Shown here: positions 55,843 to 64,000 of the stretch, piece by piece
How the letters are laid out: the number at the start of each line of letters is the position of its first letter
Numbering within the stretch: position 1 is the stretch's first letter
Assembly (NCBI RefSeq): GCF_020283565.1
Contig: NC_060063.1
Location: 47,762,856-47,826,855, forward strand
Direction of reading: 5' to 3'
DNA: 64,000 bases
Origin: Trifolium pratense
Lineage: Eukaryota; Streptophyta; Magnoliopsida; Fabales; Fabaceae
Translations under genes and position numbers: made by a program
The notes under the pieces: model-generated
What the model saw: the letters and a program-made list of their open reading frames with translations, nothing else
The model's database searches: none
What the model was told of the DNA's origin: nothing

Positions 55843-58507
55843 ATGGGCTGTTTCACCTCTAAACCAACAAGACAGTTTCCTGGGAAGGAGGATCCAATCA
55901 TTCTTGCATCACAGACAGCTTGTAAGTCAACTGGTTTTTCAGTATAATGGTGTTATGGTGTAATTCCTGTATGATTAGTTGTTGTAGTTTTTTTGAGAAA
56001 TTGTATGTTTAGTTATTAGATTGTTGTGATTGGATCTGTTTATCGAATTATGAATGTACCTGCTTACTGCTTAGTGTGAATTTACATTTGGTTTTGCAGT
56101 CTTGTTGAATGAATCTTATAAAGTATAACGATGATAAAACTAAGTTATTGAGTATTGACAGTCGGTAAGACAGTTCAAATTGTTTGATTTATTGTTAGAA
56201 GTAGGCAAAACTGGACAATGTAATAAGGGCCTAGTGGCCTACCCTGATGTCATATATCTCAACGTCGAACAAATGAATTTCATCGTGTTCTGTAAATATA
56301 GGCTGTGGGAAATGTTGGGCTATGGGCTATAGTGTAAATTTGCATTTCTTCTGCTCATTGTGGAAGTAAACTAAACCATAGAACATTGTAGTTTTGCTAA
56401 ATTTGCTATTCTTTTGTTCATTTCTTATGTTTGCTTGCCTGCAATCCTTTATTTTCCATCATTCACCAAATCAACCAGAAAAGGCCGCTTTCTCTCCCAT
56501 TTGCTAAAAGGTTTTCGTGGTTTTGACACAATTTTAAACCTATGCATTCAGCAAGTATTCTAGTTTAATTTAAGAAACCAAAACGAGACTTGTTGGTTCA
56601 TTTGTGTTGGTGTCTCAATTGAAATTGATGGGAGTTTGGTACTATTGTGTTTGTTATTAAGAAAAATGTTTCCATTTAGTGATTTATTTGTTATGGAATT
56701 GCTCTCTTTTTCTCAAGCACTCAAGTTAGTTTTTGTAGTTTAAACTTGTGCATCAATTTTTTGTTTCACAGTCACTGTCAGTGAGGTCGAAGCATTATTC
56801 GAGCTTTTTAAGAGCATCAGCAGTTCTGTTGTTGATGATGGACTAATAAGCAAGGTACTACATAGAACTCTGCAAAAGAAATTTTTAAGAGTATATGAAA
56901 ATAAGTTGAAAACATATACATAAGCTATTGTCACAACAAGCCCTTACAAACACGTGCTAATGTGATAAGATAAGCCCAAATAAGCTCTTCCAAATGTCTT
57001 TGAATCAAAATATCATTTTTGTTCATTATGGATATTTGTTCTTCACATTGAACTTGTACCCTGTAATGTAATTATGGTTATTCTTTCTTTGCAGGAAGAA
57101 TTTCAATTGGCAATCTTCAAGAATAAGAAAAAGGAAAATATCTTTGCTAATCGGGTACGATATCGTAGTTATACTCTCTACTAATGAGGCCATAATTGTT
57201 TGTTCTCTGCAAGCATGTCAAATGCCTATAAGAATCCCTAAATGTGCTGTATAGACCAACAATTTTTGCATGTAGTTTATTGAAGAACTTTGCTGTTTCT
57301 TTCACTATGTTATTCTAGAAGAAACTCAATACTCCTTTTAAGATGAACAAGAAGCATATCTATTGATAGCCATTTGAATAGCTCCAGCATTTTTCAACTT
57401 CGTATGTGTAGATTATTTTTCTCATTTCCCAATTTCCTCTGGAGATAGAAATCAACGTTTGTTTAGCCTTTCAACTTTCTTATTTATTTCTTGGTCAATG
57501 TTATATGTCATCCTTATGAAATAACCTTTTTCAATTGACTGGATATCTAGTGATACGGTATCAGATCTTTTTACGTGCAGATCTTTGATCTATTTGATGT
57601 CAAGAAGAAGGGTGTTATTGATTTTGATGACTTTGTTAGATCCCTCAATGTCTTCCACCCAAATGCAGCAGTAGAAGACAAGATAGACTGTGAGTTTAAA
57701 ATTGGATCTTGACTCATTGTAGTTTACCTTAAATTCCTTATTTTTGATCCAGCTGTCCTGATATATTAAATTTGGTATTGCCCTGCAGTCTCATTTAGGC
57801 TCTATGATTTGGACAATACTGGCTTTATAGAGCGTCAAGAGGTAAGATGGTGATTATTTGTTCATATAATTGTGTCTTTAATGAAATTGTTCATATTTGT
57901 TATTATTCCAAAGTAAAAACTTCTGTTCTTATTTATAGCATTCTGTCGTTCTTGTCTCATATACTTTTAATTTGACTTTGCTTTTCTTTCCCTTTTTTGG
58001 TGATCTCTGACAGGTCAAGCAAATGTTAATTGCACTTCTTTTCGAGTCTGAAATGAAGTTGGCGGATGATGTTATAGAATCAATTCTAGACAAGGTATGT
58101 TCGCAAAATTCATAAATAACAAAAACATTATATATATATAAGTCTATCTGCAGAAGAACTATTGTTTGTTGTTAAAAGTTGTGTCATAAGTTGTAACCAA
58201 CCTCCTTTTCATTTTCCTGGCCAGACTTTCTTGGATGCTGACTTGAACCAAGATGGCAAAATAGACATCGTCGAGTGGCAAAAATTTGTTTCTGATAATC
58301 CATCACTGCTCAAAATCATGACCCTTCCCTACTTAAGGTATTTGCTGGATTATTTTCATGGTATATATGAATCTACTTTTATCCATAGTTAGATGTTCAA
58401 ACTTCAAACTATAGTGTAATTTATTATTTTGTTGTTGATGCAGGGACATAACAACTTCTTTCCCAAGTTTTGTATTTAATTCTAACGTGGATGAACTTGC
58501 TGCTTGA
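55843..58507 (+). CDS. CBL1: Calcineurin B-like calcium sensor, CBL1/CBL9 type, 8 coding exons, 213 aa
   Basis: Exons 55843-55921, 56772-56854, 57095-57154, 57581-57689, 57789-57841, 58014-58094, 58225-58337, 58444-58507; phases agree (642 bp). The start MGCFTSK carries Gly2 for N-myristoylation and Cys3 for S-acylation, the plasma-membrane anchor of CBL1 and CBL9. Four EF-hands: EF1 with the long atypical loop ([18 protein letters not shown]), EF2 [16 protein letters not shown]3 [16 protein letters not shown]4 [15 protein letters not shown]. The C-terminal FPSF motif in [18 protein letters not shown] is the site that CIPKs phosphorylate. CBLs bind Ca2+ and recruit CIPK kinases; CBL1/9 with CIPK23 act on K+ channels, HAK5 and nitrate transport in Arabidopsis. 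Length equals AtCBL1. CBL1 versus CBL9 cannot be decided. Confidence 0.95.
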
Positions 58508-59157
58508 GAGTACACAACTTTAGGTTTTACTATTATTGAAAGAACACGACCTTAGGTTCTCAATTATATTATTTAGAGAATTTGATGTGTTTGTAAGAGC
58601 TCAAACAGAAAAGAATAGATGACATGCTTGCTATAGTTAGCCTTTCTCAGTGAGTTATAATTTGTAAATCACATTCTCATTGAAATATTTCAGTCAGTTT
58701 CCCAAGTTAAAGTGTTTTCCGTATTTTAAAAATTTAAATTATGGCAAATTTATGAACCAAAATATATAGCTGTTGTATACTTTTATTTCATCATTGTTAT
58801 AGCAGTTGTATTTCTTCCAAAATATATTGACACCTCTCTCCCTCAAACATTTCTCAATGGGTCGGATATATCCAGATTTGAAAAACAGTCAAAATCTTTT
58901 GTTTGTGCATTGTGCCTTTTTTGGTTGTTGATGCTTTGTGCACCAACATTGGAGGCTGTACATCATTTTCAATACCAGTAATCCAGCATAGCTCTTTTGG
59001 GATTACACTCTTTTATGATTTTCTTTAAAATTTAATTATTTAGCTACAACCTTAGAATAAAAATTAAAAACCCATAATAAACAGATTCATGCCAGGAAGG
59101 AAAAGTGCAACATTGAAGAAATAAAAAAAACCCTCCTCAAAGAGGTAGAAGAGATGG

Positions 59158-60314
59158 TAGTAGACTTGTGCTATCGCACGGGTCGTAATGTTACGATGAT
59201 ATTTTTTTAAGTTATAGTTTGGTAATCAAAATTGTAAGCAAATGTTTTTAAAATTTAGATATAGTTAATAAGTATTTAGAATTTTGTTGGAAATATGCAG
59301 ATAAATATATTTTTTGCCAAGTGTTAATTATGAATTTTGATTAGTTTTAAAGGTAAAAATAATTATATGGTATAAAATTGTGAAAAGACATAAGATTCAC
59401 TTTGAACATGCACCTAAAAAACATAAGATTTTAAATAGTTACATCATTCTTGTTAACCAAAAGAACATTGAAAAACAAAGTTAGAACTTATCCTGCATAA
59501 AATAAGTTTTATGAAATTTTTATAAGTTAGAATTTGTCTCGTATATGATAATTAATTTTAAATTTATATAAATTCGAAATTATCCCATATAAAGTAATTT
59601 TTTTTAAAAAAAAAATTATAATTTATAACTTGTCTCACATTTAATAAACATTTCTCAATTTTTACCGGTTAGAATTTATCATGTATAGATAGTTAATTTG
59701 GAATTTATATGAGTTAGAACTTATCCTGTATAAAACAAGTTTTTTGAAATTTTTATAATTTAGAAATTGTCTCACATATGATAATTATTTTAAAATCTTT
59801 ATAAGTTACAATTTGTCTCGTATATGATAATTAATTTGAAATTTATATAAGTTAGAACTTATCCCGAATAAAAGTTTTTTTTTTTTAAGTTTTATAATTT
59901 AGAACGTTTGATGATTTTTATTCTCCCTATTTTTATAATTTTTTATAGAAGTTAATGAAAAATAAGTGATGAGGGTGAAAAATTTTGAATTTGAAATTTG
60001 GTGAGACATTGGGAGAAGTGAAAAGATGTCACATGTGTTTGTGGTTTAGATGACTTAGTTTCATTCAAATTGAAAAAGACATAAATGACTTAATGACTTG
60101 GTTACAATAAAAAATATGGTTTGATAAAACACTTTTTCACTCACAAATGCCCCAAATGGCTAATATGGCTCGGTTTCATTTGAAAAGGAGTGTACTTTTA
60201 GTCCAATTATCAAATTTTTGGACATCAATTATCCTCATTTGGGACACATGGCAGCACCTTAAGCAAGCGTAGTTTAGACTTATCCAGAACAATTAACTTT
60301 CTTATATATATAGA
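59158..60314 (-). mobile_element. Helitron-like element with internal minisatellite
   Basis: On the minus strand it would start A|TCTATATATATAAG (60314) and end after a 9-bp stem (gacccgtgc-gata-gcacaagtc at 59163-59184) in CTACT rather than the usual CTAGT. Because the 3' tetranucleotide is off-consensus, the call is tentative. Confidence 0.35.
59482..59910. repeat. 46-bp degenerate tandem repeat, about 9 units
   Basis: Units of 45-51 bp start ttagaacttat or ttagaatttgt, continue cc-tgcataaaa-taag or ctcgtatatgataattaat, and end aaatttatataag. Two unit types largely alternate, so a 92-bp higher-order dimer is possible. Confidence 0.75.
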
Positions 60315-60562
60315 TTAGATAAGGGAGGCTAGTGTTATGTTAAAAACTAGAGGGGATGTTTGTGTTATTTAAGAAGACCTCAAGGGAGGTTAGTGTAATT
60401 TTCCCATTTGTTTTTATTCTTGTTGTTTTTTGTTATGATTCTACGACTTAAACTTCATTCAAAAATATTTTAAAATAAAATAAAAAAATTGATCGAGAGA
60501 GGATGATTTTGAGAGGAGAGAGTGTTGGAATTCGAATGCGGAAAAAATAGTCATGAGAGTAA

Positions 60563-60847
60563 TCTATATCTATATCTATACTTATGATAAAGGCAAAATA
60601 TTGTGTTTTGGTGTAGCCTTTTTTCAAAAATCCCAAAATACCCTTAATAATTTTTTTAAAATTCACACTCTTCTTTAATAACTTCTAAAAATCAATTATA
60701 CTGTCTTTTAACTTCCAAAAACCAACTATACAATACTACTTTCTCTTCATTTGTTCCAATATTCTTTTATAATAAATCTCCGTTTACAATTTATACAACA
60801 TAAAAAACGTGGATCACATAAACGGGCACGAACCGTTTGGCCACTAG
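60563..60847 (+). mobile_element. Non-autonomous Helitron (285 bp)
   Basis: A|TCTATATCTATATCTATAC at the 5' end and CACTAG|T at the 3' end, with a perfect stem aaacgg-gcacga-accgttt region 11 bp before it. No target-site duplication. Confidence 0.6.
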
Positions 60848-61481
60848 TATGAATAAATGGAAGAACACGTTCTCCATGCACCCTTTTAGAGATATAGTAG
60901 AGCGTCATTTTAGAGATATAGTTTTTGTACATAGCATATTAAAATTTTAGCAACTCGAGCTTTCATGTTACTACTAAAAAAGAAAGTTTAAATCGACTAA
61001 AAACTATAGTAAACATCAAGATACTTACCATATTGCGTAGATATATATTATCTTCGATTATTTCCTTCCAAAAGTTACTTTGTAACCTAACTAACTTTTT
61101 AGTTTGTTAAAATCTAATACTTAAAAATTGGCTCTTTAGTGAGAACAATATTCAATATTAGATAACCAATATTAAGGGTGGGTGGAAGTTCAAGTTGAAC
61201 TGGTTAAACTAAGGGTTAAATCACATGTCCGGTTCCTTTAACATATTTTGCCACGTGTCAAGTAAATGTCTCAATGGCTGAGATTTAATATGTTTTTTGT
61301 TTTGTTTTTTTTTCTCTTGTAACAAAAAAAAATTAGGTTTACACTTGAGCATTCAAAAATCCCCAAATCTCTCATTTTTATTCTCAACCAAAACCTTCAA
61401 AATTTCTCCCAAAATTTTTTCACTCTTTTTTGCATTTCTATGCATAAATAAACAAACTTCAAGCATCACAGGCATGGTGGC

Positions 61482-63536
61482 ATGGTGCTTCCTTTCACCA
61501 AATTCATTCTATTACAAAACCCCTTTCTCAAAAAGGTTCCACCTTTGCAAAAATTTCTTTGTGGGCATGTCTATTTCCACCAATTGAATCCATATTCGCA
61601 AAAAATTTCAACTTTTGAAAACTGTGAGAGATTATCATGGGAACGTTCAACACAAGAAATTTTATTGGGTAAGCTTAAATTTGCTTTGAGGAATAATCAA
61701 TTACAAGAAGCATTGGAAACTTTTCGTGATTTTAGAAAGCTTTATGGTTACCCTGAGGTTAATTTATTGAATCAGCTTATTGTTCAGTTGTGTTATTCTT
61801 GTAATCATGTTTGGGTGAGAAAATCATGTGATTTAGCTTTGAAAATTGTTGAAGAGAATTTTGGTTTGATTCATGTTGATACATTAACAAAACTTGCTTT
61901 GTCATTAGCTAGAATGCAAATGGCGTCTCCGGCTTCGGTTGTACTTAGGTTGATGCTTGATAAAGGGTTTGTGCCATCTATGAATTTATTGTCCTTGATT
62001 GTTTTTCATATTGTGAAGACAGAAATTGGAACTTATCTTGTATCTACTTATTTGTATCAAGTTTGTGAGTTCTATAATAGTTTGAAGGATAAAAAAGCTC
62101 AATGTGCGGTTTTGTTGAAGCCGGATACTTTGATATTTAATCTTGTTCTTGATGCTTGTGTGAGGTTTAAGTTGTGTTTGAAAGGCTTGTGTCTGATTGA
62201 GTTAATGGCTCTGACCGGGACAGTGGCTGATGCACACTCGATTGTGATAATTTCGCAGATTTTAGAGATGAATGGTTTGAGAGATGAAATGATGGAATTA
62301 AAATGTCATATTGATGGAGTTTCGGCTGCTTATGTTCGGCATTATCGTCAGTTCTATGATAGTTTGTTGAGCTTGCACTTTAAATTTAACGACGTTGATG
62401 CTGCGGCTAAGCTTGTTTTGGATATGAATAGCTCACATAGTCACAATAATTTAGAATGTAGGTACCACTTACAAAAACCATGCTTTATTGCTGTTGGATC
62501 GCCTAATCTTAAGAATGCATTAAAGATACATATAGAGCCTGAACTACTGCAGAAGGACTCTGTGCTTAAATTGGAAGGTAGAGAAGGTCTTGTTTTTTAT
62601 AGGGGTGGGAAACTTGTTCTTAGTAATAGAGCTTTGGCTAAGTTGATCATTGGTTACAAGAAAGACAGTAGAATTAGTGAACTTTCAAAACTTTTACTTA
62701 GCATTCAAGGGGAACAATATTCAGTGGCAGGATCCAGTTTGTCTTCTGATGTGATTAGGGCTTGCATTAAGATGGGATGGCTTGAGTCTGCTCATGACAT
62801 TTTGGATGACTTAGAGGCTGTCGAGTCTCCAATCGGCCGCGACATGTATATGTTACTGTTATCAGCATATCAGAAGGAGGGAATGCAAAGAGAAGCTAAG
62901 GCACTGCTTAAACAAATGAAAAAGATTAATTTGTACAAAGAATTGTCTGATGATGCTATTGATAAACACACTCTTTATGAAGAAAATTCAAATTTGGTTG
63001 GTAAATCAGATTTGTCTGTCGCCTTGGCTCAAGTGTTGAAAGATGAAAATCAGACCGATATTCCTTTGGTGTATAACTTCAATTCTTCGATCTTCTTTTT
63101 CTGCAAGGCAAGAATGATGGATGATGCACTGAGAGCATATAGAAGAATGTGTGAAATGAAAATTCAACCGACAAACCAAACTTTTGCTCATCTCGTGCGT
63201 GGATATTATTCTCTTGGTATGTATCGCGAGATTACATACTTGTGGGGAGACATCAAGAGATTCATGAAGAACAGCTATTTGGTTGTAGATAGAGATCTAT
63301 ACGAATTACTGCTGCTAAATTTCATTCAAGGTGGTTACTTTGAGAGAGTGATGGAGGTAATTGGCCATATGAATGACCGTAACATGTATACCAACAAGTT
63401 GATGTACAAAAGTGAGTTCCTTAGACTTCATAAGAATCTTTATAGGAGTTTAAAAGCATCAGATACAAGAACAGAAGCACAAAGCAAAAGGCTTGAGCAT
63501 GTTCAGGAATTTAGGAAATGGGCTGGTATTGATTAA
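61482..63536 (+). CDS. Pentatricopeptide repeat protein, single exon, 684 aa
   Basis: Uninterrupted frame from ATG 61482 to TAA 63536; an upstream ATG at 61474 is out of frame. The N-terminus (MVLPFTKFILLQNPFLKKVP) is basic, hydrophobic and acid-free, fitting a mitochondrial (or plastid) targeting peptide. P-type PPR-like helical pairs are scattered: LALSLARMQMASPASVVLRL (about 138-160), KPDTLIFNLVLDACVRFKLC (about 213-235), DMYMLLLSAYQKEGMQREAK (about 455-480), NSSIFFFCKARMMDDALRAY (about 528-550) and a stretch to about 620. No E, DYW or SMR tail. The overall order recalls Arabidopsis At4g17616, an uncharacterised PPR protein; this match is from memory and moderate. PPR proteins bind organellar RNA. 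The intronless form is usual. Confidence 0.9.
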   Translation: MVLPFTKFILLQNPFLKKVPPLQKFLCGHVYFHQLNPYSQKISTFENCERLSWERSTQEILLGKLKFALRNNQLQEALETFRDFRKLYGYPEVNLLNQLIVQLCYSCNHVWVRKSCDLALKIVEENFGLIHVDTLTKLALSLARMQMASPASVVLRLMLDKGFVPSMNLLSLIVFHIVKTEIGTYLVSTYLYQVCEFYNSLKDKKAQCAVLLKPDTLIFNLVLDACVRFKLCLKGLCLIELMALTGTVADAHSIVIISQILEMNGLRDEMMELKCHIDGVSAAYVRHYRQFYDSLLSLHFKFNDVDAAAKLVLDMNSSHSHNNLECRYHLQKPCFIAVGSPNLKNALKIHIEPELLQKDSVLKLEGREGLVFYRGGKLVLSNRALAKLIIGYKKDSRISELSKLLLSIQGEQYSVAGSSLSSDVIRACIKMGWLESAHDILDDLEAVESPIGRDMYMLLLSAYQKEGMQREAKALLKQMKKINLYKELSDDAIDKHTLYEENSNLVGKSDLSVALAQVLKDENQTDIPLVYNFNSSIFFFCKARMMDDALRAYRRMCEMKIQPTNQTFAHLVRGYYSLGMYREITYLWGDIKRFMKNSYLVVDRDLYELLLLNFIQGGYFERVMEVIGHMNDRNMYTNKLMYKSEFLRLHKNLYRSLKASDTRTEAQSKRLEHVQEFRKWAGID

Positions 63537-63766
63537 AAGTTCTGGAAATATTCGTGTGTCGATGTACCTGCATCGCGTGAGCCTTGTGAATGTTATGTCT
63601 GCTTAGGCTTATTTGAAATATGTTTAATTTTGATTCTGGCTCAACTTTAGCATGAGGAGCATTGGGTGGAAATTTTTGTTTCATGTCACTTACCCTATCT
63701 ATCACCCAATTTGAAATGGATTTATTATTTGATCTCGTCATGCAATGCAACTCACATTAGACTCTA
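63537..63766. other. PPR 3' flank
   Basis: Presumed 3' UTR and flank with no coding signal. It joins rDNA sequence abruptly at about 63767. Confidence 0.5.
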
Positions 63767-63805
<39 letters not shown>

Positions 63806-63823
63806 TATGCGGAAAGATCATTG
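63767..63823 (+). rRNA. 18S rRNA 3'-terminal fragment (57 nt), displaced
   Basis: Reads agaggaaggagaagtcgtaa, caaggtttccgtagg, then gtgaatatgcggaaagatca and ttg. This is the universal 18S 3' end, but gtgaaccTgcgg is changed to gtgaatatgcgg and ggaaggatc to ggaaagatc. The sequence before 63767 is unrelated to 18S, so this is a broken, decayed piece and not a working gene. Confidence 0.85.
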
Positions 63824-64000
63824 TCGATACCTTACACGCACTCCAACACGTGATTAAGTTAGAACACATAGGGTTGGCTTGAGGTGTTCAACACCTCAGC
63901 TTACCTCTGGTTCAGAGGTGGACGGCGAAGTGCGTTCTCCTTGTGCCAAACTAACATTAGGTTGTAAGATCGAGAAGGCAGTTTATGGGTTGTTTGGCAT
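63824..64000 (+). other. ITS1 of nuclear rDNA, runs off the window
   Basis: Follows the 18S end in the right order: tcgataccttacacgcactc, then gaggtgttcaacacctcagc and the conserved plant-type ggacggcgaagtgcgttctc core. At least 177 nt; 5.8S, if present, lies beyond 64000. Confidence 0.75.

Larger units (their letters stand above)
58508..61481. other. Gene-free interval between CBL and the PPR gene
   Basis: CBL 3' UTR and flank to about 58700. Then come a Helitron-like element with a 46-bp tandem array (59158-60314), a small Helitron (60563-60847) and an AT-rich stretch before the PPR gene. No coding region was recognised. Confidence 0.5.

Overview
This is a nuclear, AT-rich plant window. 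Multi-exon genes with GT-AG introns, a wide range of plant transposons, an allantoin-catabolism gene and the legume-like repeat content all point to a papilionoid legume, most likely of the Medicago/Trifolium type. The species call is an inference. I rebuilt exon structures by hand from splice sites, reading-frame phase and recalled family sequences; no search was run.

Layout: (1) 1-3547 (+), 3' part of (S)-ureidoglycine aminohydrolase (allantoin/ureide catabolism), cut by the left edge. (2) 4282-15478 (-), a complete Athila-type Ty3/gypsy retrotransposon: 1131-bp LTRs that look almost identical, 5-bp target-site duplication (TSD) ttcag, Asp-tRNA primer binding site, intact gag-pol frame and a shortened extra ORF behind pol. 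(3) 15479-22679, gene-free, with MITEs, SINE and LINE stubs, two RNase H remnants and a 276-bp tandem duplication. (4) 22680-26816 (+), cationic amino acid transporter, 5 exons, 575 aa. (5) 26817-33188, repeats. (6) 33189-41260 (+), cluster I HAK5-type potassium transporter, 9 exons, 819 aa, with introns full of small transposons including a TRIM nested in an older TRIM. (7) 42578-42649 (+), tRNA-Trp(CCA). (8) 43735-47094 (-), SnRK2 protein kinase, 9 exons, 335 aa. (9) 47095-54600, nested MITEs, foldback elements and Helitrons. (10) 55843-58507 (+), calcineurin B-like protein of the CBL1/CBL9 type, 8 coding exons, 213 aa, with a 5'UTR intron. (11) 58508-61481, Helitron-like elements and a 46-bp tandem array. 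(12) 61482-63536 (+), single-exon PPR protein, 684 aa. (13) 63767-64000, a displaced fragment of nuclear rDNA (18S 3' end plus ITS1).

Functional links: HAK5 and CBL1/CBL9 belong to one pathway in Arabidopsis, where CBL1/9-CIPK23 activates HAK5 under low potassium. Here the two genes lie about 15 kb apart with a SnRK2 stress kinase between them. The closeness is visible in the sequence; any functional meaning is inference.

The least explained signal is a foldback repeat family built around the perfect palindrome CTACTTAAGTAG (32.1-32.65 kb, 50.03-50.63 kb, single copy near 27.51 kb). Other points of interest are the GC-rich palindromic blocks shared by the Athila LTR and its pol-ORF3 spacer, and the 18S/ITS1 fragment.
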